Origin: Eubacterium sp. | GTDB taxonomy: Bacteria; Bacillota; Clostridia; Oscillospirales; Acutalibacteraceae | Length of the DNA stretch: 64,000 nucleotides | Assembly: GCA_022511225.1 (NCBI GenBank) | Contig: JAFLRZ010000005.1 | Location: 1-64,000 of the forward strand | Direction: 5' to 3' | Shown: positions 7,849-17,211 of the stretch, piece by piece | Numbering within the stretch: the stretch's first letter is position 1 | Layout: each line of letters starts with the position of its first letter | The notes under the pieces: model-generated | The model's database searches: none | Seen by the model: only the letters and a program-made list of their open reading frames with translations | What the model was told of the DNA's origin: nothing | Position numbers and translations under genes: made by a program

Positions 7849-10800
7849 TGCCTCTTAATAAAGACATAAAAAAGGTTCTCGTTATCGGCTCAGGTCCTAT
7901 CGTAATCGGACAGGCTGCTGAATTTGACTACGCAGGTGCTCAGGCTTGCCGAGTGCTTAAGGATGAGGGTATAGAGGTTGTACTTGTAAACTCAAACCCT
8001 GCTACAATTATGACTGACAAGGCGCTTGCAGATCACATATATCTTGAGCCTCTTACGGAAGAAACGGTTAAAAGAATCATTGAAAAGGAACGTCCCGATT
8101 CAATTCTCTGCGGTCTCGGCGGGCAGACAGGTCTTACAATCGGAATGCAGCTTGCAAAGGACGGTTATCTTGACTCGATGAGAGTTAAGCTTCTTGGTAC
8201 TAATGCCGAGGCTATCGACAAGGCTGAGGACAGGCAGATGTTTCGTGACACGATGGTGAAGCTCGGTCAGCCTGTTGTTCCGAGTGATATTGCAAACACT
8301 GTTGAGAGGGCAAAGGAAATTGCCGAGGAAATAGGATATCCTGTTATAATCCGCCCTGCGTTCACACTCGGCGGTGCAGGAGGCGGTGTTGCATATAACG
8401 AACACGAGCTTGAAATAATTTCTAAAAACGGACTTATGCTTTCCCCTATTACTCAGGTGCTTGTTGAAAAATACATTGCAGGCTGGAAGGAAATTGAGTT
8501 TGAGGTTATGAGAGACAGTGTAGGCAACGTTATCGCCGTATGCTCTATGGAAAACTTTGACCCTGTAGGCGTTCATACCGGCGACAGTATCGTTATTGCG
8601 CCTGCCGTAACTCTTGCAGACAAGGAGTATCAGATGCTTCGTTCTGCTTCTCTCGATATTATCACAGAGCTCGGTGTTGAGGGCGGATGCAACTGCCAGT
8701 TTGCACTTAATCCCGAAACGTTTGAATATTCTGTTATTGAGGTTAATCCGAGAGTTTCACGCTCGTCAGCACTCGCATCTAAGGCTACTGGCTACCCTAT
8801 TGCAAAGGTAACTACCAAAATTGCATTAGGCTACACGCTTGATGAAATCAGAAATGACATCACAGGAAAGACGTGTGCCTGCTTTGAGCCTACGCTCGAC
8901 TACGTTGTAGTAAAGCTTCCAAAGTGGCCGTTTGACAAGTTTGTAAACGCATCACGCAAGCTTGGCACACAGATGAAGGCTACGGGCGAGGTTATGAGCA
9001 TTGCTCCGAGCTTTGAAATGGCAATAATGAAGGCTGTGCGCGGTGCTGAAATAGGACTTGATACGCTCAATAGCAAAGCACTTGACGGCATAGACATAAG
9101 AGAAAAATTAAAAGATCAGGACGACATTCGTCTTTTCACAGTGTTCAAGGCGCTTAAAGACGGCATCAGTATTGATGAAATCCATTCAATTACTATGATA
9201 GACGAGTGGTTTCTTTCAAAGCTCAAAAATCTTGCCGACTATGAAAAGCAAATCGAAAATACACCACTGAGCGAGGAAATGTATCTCAAGGGCAAAAAGC
9301 TCGGCTATACTGATAAGGGACTTAAGAAAATCAGTAACTCCCCTGTCCTTTATCACAGGGACTGCGTATACAAGATGGTTGATACGTGCGGTGCAGAATT
9401 TGAGGCGGAAACACCGTATTTCTACTCAACGTATGACAATCACTGCGAAGCACGCTCACTTCCTGAGAGCAAAAAGGAAAAGATTATCGTACTCGGCTCA
9501 GGTCCTATCCGTATCGGTCAGGGTATTGAATTTGACTATTCCTCCGTTCACTGCGTATGGACACTTAAGGAGCTCGGCTACGAGGTTATCATAATAAATA
9601 ACAATCCCGAAACGGTTTCTACCGACTTTGATACGGGTGACAGACTTTACTTTGAGCCTCTTACAGACGAGGATGTAATGAACATTATCAAATGCGAAAA
9701 GCCTGTCGGCGTAGTAGTCGCTTTCGGCGGACAAACTGCCATAAAGCTGACAAAATTCCTTGACGATAACGGCATTACAATTCTCGGCACGAGCGCAGAG
9801 TCTATTGACATTGCAGAGGACAGAGAACGCTTTGACGCACTTCTTGAAAGCTTCGGTATATTCAGACCTAAGGGTGAAAGTGTTATGACACTTGACGAGG
9901 CACTTTCGGCTGCAAATCGTCTTGAATATCCCGTGCTGCTTCGTCCGTCATACGTTATCGGCGGTCAGAATATGACTATTGCGTACACAGATGATGACGT
10001 AAAGCAGTATATGGAAATCATTCTTGCTCAAGGCATCACAAACCCTGTGCTTGTTGACAAATATATGATGGGCACTGAGCTTGAGGTTGACTGTATAAGC
10101 GATGGCACAGACGTGCTTATACCCGGTATTATGGAGCATATTGAGCGTGCCGGTGTTCATTCAGGCGACTCGATTGCCGTATATCCGCCGTATAATCTTA
10201 ACGATATGATGCTTGAAAAGATATGTGATATATCCGAAAAGCTTGCTCTTTCCCTCGGCACAAAGGGACTTGTAAACATTCAGTATCTTATCTATCAGAA
10301 TGAGCTTTACGTTATCGAGGTGAATCCTCGTGCGTCAAGAACAATTCCGTATATCAGCAAGGTTACTGACGTGCCTATGGTAGAGCTTGCAACGAAGATA
10401 ATGGTAGGCTCATCGCTTAAGGAGCTCGGATACGGCACAGGCTTATACCGTACGCCACCGTATTATGCCGTTAAGGTGCCCGTATTCAGCTTTGAAAAGC
10501 TTAATGACGTAAACTCTAAGCTTGGTCCTGAAATGAAGTCTACGGGCGAGGTGCTCGGAGTAGGTAAAAATCTTGTGGAAGCTCTCTTTAAGGGGCTTGT
10601 ATCGGCAGGATTTAAGACTGATTTCCACAAGAGAGAAGAGCACGGCGTGCTCATTACAGTTACTAAGCAGGATAGATTTGAGATAGTAAATCTTGCGAAA
10701 AAGCTTGATGATCTCGGTGCTCATATCTGGGCAACACCTGAAACGGCGAAGGCTATTGAAAGTCTTGGCATAAACGTATCTGTTGTTAACAAGCTTCGTG

Positions 10801-11879
10801 ATGATAATTCGATAATGGAGCTTGTAGAGTCGGGTAAGCTTGATTATATTGTATATACAGGCAAGAGCGACAAGAAGTCGATTGCTGATTATATTAAGCT
10901 TCACAACAGGGCAAACCAGCTCGGTATTGCTACTATCACCTCGCTTGATACTGCAAATGCGATTGCAGACATCATTGCTTCTCGCTATAAGCAGACAAAT
11001 ACGGAGCTTATCGACATCAATGATATGAGAAAAGAAAAGGGCGTACTCAAGTTCTCTAAAATGGAGGGCACGGGTGACGACTATATCTTCTTTAACAATC
11101 AATGCGGTATTATCACGTGCCCTGAAAGCTTTGCTATTGAGTTTACCGACAGGCATCACGGTATCGGCGGTGACGGAATAGTGCTTATTGAAAAAAGCAA
11201 CATTGCTGATGCGAAAATGCGTATATTCAATATTGACGGCTCTGAGGGTAAAATGGCAGGCAACTCAATACGCTGTGTCGGTAAGTTCCTCTATGACAAT
11301 GATATTGTTAAAAAGACTGAGATGAAAATACTTACGGCATCGGGTATTAAGGAGCTTTCACTGTTTACGAGAAACGGCAGAGTTTCCTCGGCGGCAGTCA
11401 ATATGGGCAAGGCTGAGCTAAACCCCGAAAAAATACCTGTAAGCATTGATGCTGAGAAAATAATCGATTACAATGCTGAAATAGGCGGCAAGGAGTACAA
11501 CATAAATTGCTGTGCAATCGGCAATCCGCACTGCGTAGTTTTTGTTGACAACGTTGACAAAATTGATTTAGCCGAAGTCGGTCCTCTGTTTGAGAATGCA
11601 CCGATTTTCCCCGAAAGAATTAATACAGAATTTGTAAGAGTTGTTAACTCCACGACTCTTAAGATGAGAGTATGGGAGCGTGGCAACGGCGAAACGCAGG
11701 CTTGCGGTACGGGAGCGTGTGCAGCTGTAATTGCGGCTGTAGAGAACGGTTATTGCGACAAAGGCGAAAACGTAACCGTAAAGGTCAAGGGCGGCGACCT
11801 TATTGTTAATTACACAGACGAAAAGGTTACGCTTGTTGGGGATTGTAATTTGGTGTACAAGGGTGAGATAGAGTATTAA
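7848..11879 (+). CDS. carB: Fusion of carbamoyl-phosphate synthase large subunit and diaminopimelate epimerase (CarB-DapF)
   Basis: This is one uninterrupted ORF of 1343 codons. Residues 1 to about 1062 are a complete CarB: two ATP-grasp halves (starting KKVLVIGSGPIVIGQAAEFD and EKIIVLGSGPIRIGQGIEFD) and a C-terminal methylglyoxal-synthase-like allosteric domain. Residues about 1066-1343 are a complete DapF, which interconverts LL- and meso-diaminopimelate for lysine and cell wall. Both DapF catalytic cysteines are visible, Cys1143 in GNSIRCVGKF and Cys1286 in ACGTGACAA, with GTGDDYIF at the start and RHHGIGGDGI. The join has only a few residues (MRKEKG). CarB is normally about 1060-1080 residues and DapF about 270-280, so neither half is shortened. 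Internal ATG codons near the join have only weak ribosome sites, so a separately translated DapF is possible but unproven. Confidence 0.93.
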   Translation: MPLNKDIKKVLVIGSGPIVIGQAAEFDYAGAQACRVLKDEGIEVVLVNSNPATIMTDKALADHIYLEPLTEETVKRIIEKERPDSILCGLGGQTGLTIGMQLAKDGYLDSMRVKLLGTNAEAIDKAEDRQMFRDTMVKLGQPVVPSDIANTVERAKEIAEEIGYPVIIRPAFTLGGAGGGVAYNEHELEIISKNGLMLSPITQVLVEKYIAGWKEIEFEVMRDSVGNVIAVCSMENFDPVGVHTGDSIVIAPAVTLADKEYQMLRSASLDIITELGVEGGCNCQFALNPETFEYSVIEVNPRVSRSSALASKATGYPIAKVTTKIALGYTLDEIRNDITGKTCACFEPTLDYVVVKLPKWPFDKFVNASRKLGTQMKATGEVMSIAPSFEMAIMKAVRGAEIGLDTLNSKALDGIDIREKLKDQDDIRLFTVFKALKDGISIDEIHSITMIDEWFLSKLKNLADYEKQIENTPLSEEMYLKGKKLGYTDKGLKKISNSPVLYHRDCVYKMVDTCGAEFEAETPYFYSTYDNHCEARSLPESKKEKIIVLGSGPIRIGQGIEFDYSSVHCVWTLKELGYEVIIINNNPETVSTDFDTGDRLYFEPLTDEDVMNIIKCEKPVGVVVAFGGQTAIKLTKFLDDNGITILGTSAESIDIAEDRERFDALLESFGIFRPKGESVMTLDEALSAANRLEYPVLLRPSYVIGGQNMTIAYTDDDVKQYMEIILAQGITNPVLVDKYMMGTELEVDCISDGTDVLIPGIMEHIERAGVHSGDSIAVYPPYNLNDMMLEKICDISEKLALSLGTKGLVNIQYLIYQNELYVIEVNPRASRTIPYISKVTDVPMVELATKIMVGSSLKELGYGTGLYRTPPYYAVKVPVFSFEKLNDVNSKLGPEMKSTGEVLGVGKNLVEALFKGLVSAGFKTDFHKREEHGVLITVTKQDRFEIVNLAKKLDDLGAHIWATPETAKAIESLGINVSVVNKLRDDNSIMELVESGKLDYIVYTGKSDKKSIADYIKLHNRANQLGIATITSLDTANAIADIIASRYKQTNTELIDINDMRKEKGVLKFSKMEGTGDDYIFFNNQCGIITCPESFAIEFTDRHHGIGGDGIVLIEKSNIADAKMRIFNIDGSEGKMAGNSIRCVGKFLYDNDIVKKTEMKILTASGIKELSLFTRNGRVSSAAVNMGKAELNPEKIPVSIDAEKIIDYNAEIGGKEYNINCCAIGNPHCVVFVDNVDKIDLAEVGPLFENAPIFPERINTEFVRVVNSTTLKMRVWERGNGETQACGTGACAAVIAAVENGYCDKGENVTVKVKGGDLIVNYTDEKVTLVGDCNLVYKGEIEY

Positions 11880-11898
11880 AAACTTCCGAAAATGCACA

Positions 11899-11957
11899 TC
11901 AAGAATCCCTCCACCACTAACGTGGTCCCCTCCCTTTAACAAGGGAGGCGGTTAAGG
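11899..11957. repeat. Intergenic GC-rich double-hairpin repeat
   Basis: The segment contains CCACCACTAACGTGG and then CCTCCCTTTAACAAGGGAGG, two small inverted repeats in tandem. I recognise this type of sequence as a dispersed intergenic element of gut Clostridia. Only one copy is present in the window, so its repeat nature rests on general knowledge. Confidence 0.5.
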
Positions 11958-11966
11958 ACAGAAAAA

Positions 11967-11994
11967 AGGCTTGAACGCAATTGCGTTCAAGCCT
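11967..11994 (-). terminator. Terminator between carB-dapF and the PAP2 gene
   Basis: A perfect 14-bp palindrome pair (AGGCTTGAACGCAA / TTGCGTTCAAGCCT) has its T-run on the minus strand, so it mainly ends the PAP2 transcript. It may also stop carB transcription. The GCTTGAAC/GTTCAAGC core recurs in terminators at 24348 and 32388. Confidence 0.85.
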
Positions 11995-12010
11995 CTTAAT
12001 TTGTTAAGCT

Positions 12011-13048
12011 TTAGCCGATAATTTTCTTTTCTGTAAATTTATTATATATTACAAGCACGATGAGGAACAAGGTGTAGCCGATGATTGCCGCACCGACAAC
12101 GTCCGTAAGATAGTGTGCACCTGCAACCATTCTTGAAAAGCCCATAACTATTGTATATGCTATGCTGACAAGAAGTGCAAACGGAGCAAGCGATTTAAGC
12201 TTTGTAAAGGCTCTGCAAAGCGGATATGCCATAAGCAGTGACATTGAATACGTAGTATGACCGCTCGGGAATGAGTCTGCTCTGTTGTAAATTCCCATAT
12301 CATCTCCGATTTTGTACCATCTTGTAAATGCTGAGAAATCGGCATTTTGCGCCATAGCTGAGGTAAGAGGTGAATATTTGCCCTCGGACAAGCCCTTATC
12401 ATTAAGGAAATTATTTGAGTATGCAACCATTTCTCTGAAACGGACACGGCAAGTAATATTCTTGCACTCTTCAACAATTTTGAAGCAGATACCAAGCAGC
12501 ACACCAGCAAGCGCAAGTGCTTCGATCTTGCGAAGCTTTTCCTTGTCAAGATTTCGGCATAGCAACACAATTACCAAGGTGAAAACCGTGCAGATTGTAA
12601 AATATACAACCTGTGATAAATCGTCCTTGCCGAGAGTGAGCAGAATATTTTTGATGACGTTTTCGATAAGCTTTTTCCAGCCTACCATTGCGAGCACGAA
12701 AAAGCCGACAGTTGTGACTGCTCTTACGATAAAATTAAAAAATTTGTATGTCTTATTATCAGTGTTCTCTATCGGTTTTATAGCAGGAATGAGCTTGTTT
12801 ATTACTGCAAGACTTTCGTTAAGGTCACGGCGGCATAAAAAGATTATTGTAATTGCGGGACCCCACATTGCCCAGTAAACGAGCTGACCGAAGCTTTCAA
12901 GGAGCTGGGCAAAATTACTCTCAGGATTAAAAAGCGCCATATCAATCTTCAAATCATTCACTGTTCCGACTGCCATTCCTGTAATAGCAGCAACGTAAAA
13001 CAGTATTGTAAAAATCAAAAATCCTTTGTTCTTTTTTGTTGTATTCAT
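12011..13048 (-). CDS. PAP2-family membrane phosphatase
   Basis: This is a polytopic membrane protein of 345 residues with the PAP2 (type 2 phosphatidic acid phosphatase) motifs near its C-terminus: FPSGHTTYS and GFSRMVAGAHYLTDVVGA. The first lysine/arginine motif is less clear. The N-terminal half holds several further membrane segments, so the protein is longer than small PAP2 enzymes. Likely substrates are lipid phosphates such as undecaprenyl pyrophosphate or phosphatidylglycerol phosphate; the sequence does not decide. The ATG at 13048 is chosen because GGAGGGTGTT precedes it directly; ten extra upstream codons lack a ribosome site. Confidence 0.83.
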   Translation of the reverse strand: MNTTKKNKGFLIFTILFYVAAITGMAVGTVNDLKIDMALFNPESNFAQLLESFGQLVYWAMWGPAITIIFLCRRDLNESLAVINKLIPAIKPIENTDNKTYKFFNFIVRAVTTVGFFVLAMVGWKKLIENVIKNILLTLGKDDLSQVVYFTICTVFTLVIVLLCRNLDKEKLRKIEALALAGVLLGICFKIVEECKNITCRVRFREMVAYSNNFLNDKGLSEGKYSPLTSAMAQNADFSAFTRWYKIGDDMGIYNRADSFPSGHTTYSMSLLMAYPLCRAFTKLKSLAPFALLVSIAYTIVMGFSRMVAGAHYLTDVVGAAIIGYTLFLIVLVIYNKFTEKKIIG

Positions 13049-13065
13049 AACACCCTCCAATATAT

Positions 13066-13094
13066 TAAGGCAGTTCATTTGAACTGCCTTTTAT
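13066..13094 (-). terminator. Probable terminator of the BMP lipoprotein gene
   Basis: AAGGCAGTTC / GAACTGCCTT inverted repeat just after the lipoprotein stop codon (minus strand). The following T-run is poor, so termination may be partial and could read into the PAP2 gene. Confidence 0.5.
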
Positions 13095-13118
13095 ACGTTA
13101 TTTTTTGCTTTGTACTGC

Positions 13119-14993
13119 TTATCCTAAGGCTGCACCTGTAAGAAACATATCGTTAAGAGTAAGGCACTTTGAGTACGCGTTCTTCTGATACTGCTTGCAG
13201 AAGTCGTAGCCTGCACCCTCCTGAACTCTGATGAGATTAATTTTGCCGTCAGCAAGTGCTTTATACACGGCATCATACTTCTCCTGAATAGCCTTGCCCT
13301 GTTCTGTTTCTGTATTAGCAACGTATGTAAGATAAATAGATTCATTTGCACAGTTAGCGTTATATACTGAACCGCCTTTGAAGTCCTTAAGGCATCCAAG
13401 AACTGCTACTCTGTAATCGTTTACAGCAGTGATATAAGCATCCTTATTCTTCTCGCCTGCTGAGATTATGCTGAGGTCATAGTCAAAATTCCACTTAGCA
13501 GTAAATGCAGACTGAGCAAGAGTGTTGCCGCCATTGAATACGGCAGTTGCGCCGCGGTCAAACATTTCCTCGCAGACAGCAGCATATCTGTCAACCATTT
13601 CGAATGAGGTGTTCCAGTAATATTCATTTTCCATTGAGATTCCCGTGCTATAGCCGTATGCATCGGTATTCTCCCAATGAGAGAACATATAGCCTTCCTC
13701 AGGAATTGCAGCATAAGCAACAACCTTGTCACCTGCACGGTATGAGCCTGAGCCGAGTGATTCACCTGAGCCACCCTCACCTGTTTCTACTGTGATATTA
13801 AATGTAGGAGCATCGCTCATAGCATAAATCGGAGTAAGCTCGATATTTGAGTTTACATCCTTTACCATCGTGCCCTTGCTTTCAATATTCTCAACCTGCT
13901 CTGAAGCAGAGGTTTCCCAATGGTCGAAAACCATATTTTCGCTTGCTACAGGAGCTTCAACCCAGCACTCGCCGTTTGGTGAAACGCTCTGTACGGATAC
14001 AACGTTTTTACCTGTTTCATCCATTACGGATACTGTAAAGTATTCGCCCTCAATGTCCTTATAGACTGCTGTGATTGTGCAATCGCACTTCTCTACGAGA
14101 AGGTTCATTTCGCTCTTTGAAGAAGATGAAATATTAACTTTCTTATCCTTAACGCCCTCGGTATCGCTCTTAACCTCCCAGTGATCAAATACCTGACCCG
14201 CAGGAGCTTCGTTAGCAGTAATCGTAACGTTACTACCCTCAGTGTATGTACCTGAACCGATACCGTTTACGACTTTAACAGTAAACGTAGTCTTGTTTGC
14301 ATTTTCGATTTTGTCGTAGCAAGCTTTGATTGTAAAGTTATAATCGTAATCAAGGAGAGGTGAATCATAGTCTGCCCAATTAACTGTAACAGGTATACCC
14401 TCACTGTCTGCAGCGTATGCGGCACCCTGAACGAAGCCTGCACCATACTGAGATGAAGCACTTGCGTACTCACCGAACACACCAAGGTCTGTATGACCAT
14501 TAAGCACTGCAGTATAGCCGGCAAGGAAGCCAGCCTCAATACTATCAAATGCTACGCTCATAACGTTTTTGATATATCTGTCTGTATCATCATCTGCAGC
14601 ATGTGGCTTTGCACCGAGAAGAATGAAGTTGATATCAGGATAAATTCCTGAAAGCTCGTAAGCACTTACTGCAAATTCTTCACCCGGAAAAACGATGTAC
14701 TGTGCACCATTATTAGCCGCAAGCTCAACGTATTTTTCAACGTTTGCTACCGTAAGTTCGCCCTTTTCGTCAAGTATTGGCTGATAATAGCAGTAGCTTG
14801 CAGGCTCTTCCTCTACATAGTTGAGGATACCCTCCCAAGCACTCTGGTTATAACCGCCATCAGTTATCGTTCCGCCGTTAGTAATAAGAACGATATCGCT
14901 TTTTGTTTGATTTTGCTTTGAGCATCCGCTTGCAGCAAATAAGCACGCTGCAACAAGTGCGATGCATAACAGCACTGAAATAATCTTTTTCAT
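13119..14993 (-). CDS. BMP/PnrA-family substrate-binding lipoprotein with three inserted repeat domains
   Basis: The start has a lipoprotein signal peptide with lipobox ASGC (Cys24); the ATG at 14993 follows GGAGGATAGAT. The first part (about 35-232) is a BMP-type binding domain, starting IVLITNGGTITDGGYNQSAW. The last part (about 456-624) continues the same fold with VFNGGNTLAQSAF and YRVAVLGCLKDFKGGS. Between them sit about 220 residues made of three units, each ending FDHWE or FSHWE (residues 269-273, 356-360, 437-441). These resemble InlB/Listeria-Bacteroides-type beta repeats. BMP proteins usually bind nucleosides for ABC importers, but no permease or ATPase gene is adjacent, so ligand and partner are unknown. 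At 624 residues it is far longer than the usual 330-380. Confidence 0.8.
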   Translation of the reverse strand: MKKIISVLLCIALVAACLFAASGCSKQNQTKSDIVLITNGGTITDGGYNQSAWEGILNYVEEEPASYCYYQPILDEKGELTVANVEKYVELAANNGAQYIVFPGEEFAVSAYELSGIYPDINFILLGAKPHAADDDTDRYIKNVMSVAFDSIEAGFLAGYTAVLNGHTDLGVFGEYASASSQYGAGFVQGAAYAADSEGIPVTVNWADYDSPLLDYDYNFTIKACYDKIENANKTTFTVKVVNGIGSGTYTEGSNVTITANEAPAGQVFDHWEVKSDTEGVKDKKVNISSSSKSEMNLLVEKCDCTITAVYKDIEGEYFTVSVMDETGKNVVSVQSVSPNGECWVEAPVASENMVFDHWETSASEQVENIESKGTMVKDVNSNIELTPIYAMSDAPTFNITVETGEGGSGESLGSGSYRAGDKVVAYAAIPEEGYMFSHWENTDAYGYSTGISMENEYYWNTSFEMVDRYAAVCEEMFDRGATAVFNGGNTLAQSAFTAKWNFDYDLSIISAGEKNKDAYITAVNDYRVAVLGCLKDFKGGSVYNANCANESIYLTYVANTETEQGKAIQEKYDAVYKALADGKINLIRVQEGAGYDFCKQYQKNAYSKCLTLNDMFLTGAALG

Positions 14994-15026
14994 ATCTATC
15001 CTCCAAAAAGATAATATCACTTATTT

Positions 15027-15055
15027 ATAATAGCAAATAATAATAAATATTGCAA
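15027..15055 (-). promoter_or_regulatory. Promoter of the BMP lipoprotein gene
   Basis: Minus-strand TTGCAA, 17 bases, TATTAT, about 35 bases before the start codon. The rest of the 15056-15261 gap shows no clear gene or repeat. Confidence 0.6.
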
Positions 15056-15261
15056 TAGTATTTTTGCGATATGGGATAATTAAAATAAGTTATTGTAAAT
15101 CGTATTGAAAAGCAAGAAATAAAAACGGAATTTACCGTCGCCTTCACACTCTCTTTTTAAGTACACTTTTCTGTACTACGTAATATATCTGTTTGCTTTT
15201 TTCAGAAGCTTTGTTACCATAATATTGTAAGCTTTGTAAAACACGTCAGGAGAATATTTTT

Positions 15262-16158
15262 ATGATTTATCTGAATTCATTTCAATTTCCGTCACCAAAA
15301 ACGGATGAAGATTTTTTTAATCCAAAAAAGCTGATTTCTAAGGGAAAAGTTTACCGTACCTGTTACACAACTGAATATCCGTTTGTAATGTTCAGGCACA
15401 GGGGTTTACCGGATAATTTTGAATTTAGTGACATTACGATTTTTTACGGAAATAACGGAAGCGGCAAGAGCACTATATTGAACGTTATCGCTGAAAAACT
15501 GAAGCTAAATCGAAATACGCCGTTCAACAGAAGTGATTTTTTTGATGATTACGTTGAGCTTTGCGATTATGAGTTAGATAAATCTTTATCGGTAAATAGT
15601 TCTGTTATTACAAGCGATGACGTATTTGAGAAGATTCTTGACATACGGCGAATTAACGATGGGATTGATAGCAAAAGAGCTGATTTACTTGATGAATGGT
15701 TTGAAAACCGCCAAGATAACGCGGACACAACGATGCACGGACTTGACGATTATGAACGTTGGAAAAGGCTAATGGAGTCAAGAAGCAGAAAATCAACTCA
15801 ATCGGGGTTTCTCCGTTCTCGTTTAGTACGAAACGTACAGGAACGCTCAAACGGAGAAAGTGCATTATCTCTTTTCGTTGATGCTATCGGTGATGATGCA
15901 CTCTATTTGCTTGATGAGCCTGAAAACAGTCTTTCCCCTGCAAATCAGCTTGAGCTCAAATATTTTTTGGAAGATTGTGTCAGACACCACGGTTGTCAAT
16001 TTGTTATATCTACGCACTCTCCGTTCCTGCTCTCGCTAAAGGGAGCTAAGATATATGACATTGATTCAAATCCTGTAACAGTACGCAAATGGACTGAACT
16101 TGAAGGCGTAAAGGTATACCAACAATTTTTTGAAGAAAATTCATATATGTTTAAGTAG
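15262..16158 (+). CDS. Solitary ABC-like AAA ATPase
   Basis: The protein has 298 residues with a full set of ABC/SMC-type ATPase motifs: Walker A GNNGSGKST (63-71), signature-like SNGES, Walker B LYLLDEPENSLS and the H-loop ISTHSPF. The middle (about 85-190) is a charged helical insert. It belongs with predicted stand-alone ATPases of the AAA_15/AAA_21 or COG3910 kind. No transporter or nuclease partner is adjacent; the next gene converges from the other strand. Such ATPases occur both as housekeeping proteins and in defence modules, and nothing here decides. An AGGAG ribosome site precedes the ATG. Confidence 0.8.
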   Translation: MIYLNSFQFPSPKTDEDFFNPKKLISKGKVYRTCYTTEYPFVMFRHRGLPDNFEFSDITIFYGNNGSGKSTILNVIAEKLKLNRNTPFNRSDFFDDYVELCDYELDKSLSVNSSVITSDDVFEKILDIRRINDGIDSKRADLLDEWFENRQDNADTTMHGLDDYERWKRLMESRSRKSTQSGFLRSRLVRNVQERSNGESALSLFVDAIGDDALYLLDEPENSLSPANQLELKYFLEDCVRHHGCQFVISTHSPFLLSLKGAKIYDIDSNPVTVRKWTELEGVKVYQQFFEENSYMFK

Positions 16159-16253
16159 GCGGAAGTCTGAAAAATATGGTTTTGACTTAATCTTTTACGA
16201 CAATACTTCGTTAAATTGTTTTTGAGATATGAGAAAAATCAGATTGTAGAAAA

Positions 16254-16285
16254 AACTCCTTGAAGGCGAAAACCTCCAAGGAGTT
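16254..16285 (-). terminator. Terminator of the 16.3-17.0 kb gene
   Basis: AACTCCTTG...CAAGGAGTT hairpin with one mismatch. Its T-run is on the minus strand, 13 bases past the stop codon of the minus-strand gene. Confidence 0.8.
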
Positions 16286-16297
16286 AAATGACTATAA

Positions 16298-17041
16298 TCA
16301 ACACGGATTTTCCCGGCATTTCAGCGCTTCCAATGCAGAACTGATTGCTTTATCTTTTGTATCATAAAATCCGCTTGATACGGTATTTATGGCAGGTGTC
16401 CAATAGTAATAGTACTTACCCATGTAATCATCAAAAGCCATTTCCATAATGACATAAGTATACACATTGTGATTTTCAAAAATTTCAATATAACAATCTT
16501 CGCTGATATCGATTACTTCAATGGCATTTGGATCTGTGTTTTTTGGCGGCCGTGAGGTGAAAACACCCTTTGATTTATCAAACTGCCATATCGTTGAATG
16601 TATGGATTTTTTGCCAAAAGGGTTAATGAATTTTGAAAGACCAAACCACGTACTGCTTATGCATTCATCTTCTTGTCCGTCTTGATACATTATAAAATAT
16701 TTTTCTGAAGATAAAGATTGGCCTTTGTAATGTTCAACGTGTCGAATTTTATTTTCAAACAGTTCTTTCAAAAATGATTTTGCTCGTTCAATATAGTTGT
16801 CTTGTCCGTTTTGAAGTTCGGAAGTATAGTCCTCAAAATGATAATGATTTGTAAAATAAAATGCAATAATTTCGTTATCAAAAACTTCGAATCCTATGTT
16901 GTTTTCAGCATCAATAGTTACAAGGTCTGACTTGTAGTTTTGATTACGCCAATCCTTGTTATCGGTAGAAATGTCAACAACAGAATTTTCTATATAAGGC
17001 TTTAATGCTTCTAATAATACTGACGTTGTTTCAAAATTCAA
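16298..17041 (-). CDS. Hypothetical protein, unknown family
   Basis: I do not recognise this 247-residue protein. It is soluble, rich in acidic and aromatic residues, with no signal peptide or membrane segment. Features are NIGFEVFDNEIIAFYFTNHY, a WFGLSKFINPFGKKSIHS stretch and a tyrosine-rich YMGKYYYYWTPAIN near the end. The chosen start is TTG at 17041, because AAAGGTGG lies 8 bases before it; an ATG further upstream (17092) has no ribosome site. Codon use is more AT-rich than the arg operon. Its general look is like single-gene immunity or stress proteins of Firmicutes, which is only an impression. Confidence 0.6.
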   Translation of the reverse strand: MNFETTSVLLEALKPYIENSVVDISTDNKDWRNQNYKSDLVTIDAENNIGFEVFDNEIIAFYFTNHYHFEDYTSELQNGQDNYIERAKSFLKELFENKIRHVEHYKGQSLSSEKYFIMYQDGQEDECISSTWFGLSKFINPFGKKSIHSTIWQFDKSKGVFTSRPPKNTDPNAIEVIDISEDCYIEIFENHNVYTYVIMEMAFDDYMGKYYYYWTPAINTVSSGFYDTKDKAISSALEALKCRENPC

Positions 17042-17079
17042 TTTTATCACCACCTTTATTTTATTATAACACACAAATA

Positions 17080-17115
17080 AATTCAACCGCAATCATATGA
17101 TTACGGTTGAATTTG
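17080..17115 (-). terminator. Hairpin, possible terminator of the 17.2-18.1 kb lipoprotein gene
   Basis: AAATTCAACCG.AATCATATGATT.CGGTTGAATTT is a nearly perfect long inverted repeat about 100 bases after the minus-strand stop at 17212. It is followed on that strand by a short T-rich tail. Confidence 0.55.
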
Positions 17116-17211
17116 GAAATGGTTGACAAAAGATACATTTTGCTTTTTCAGGTTGATTTAAAACCCTTTTAAGATAAACAATTTAATTAACTGTATACCT
17201 CTAAAATTACA

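Noticed and set aside
10443-11159. Minus-strand ORF of 238 codons across the CarB-DapF junction
   Set aside because: It is a shadow of the fusion gene, without family features or a start signal.
7848-11879. CarB-DapF fusion as a sequencing artefact
   Set aside because: Both domains are complete and in the same frame, with a sensible junction. A lost stop codon by error cannot be fully excluded, but nothing suggests one.
12312-12878. Plus-strand ORF of 188 codons opposite the PAP2 gene
   Set aside because: Low-complexity translation of the antisense strand; PAP2 motifs fix the coding strand.
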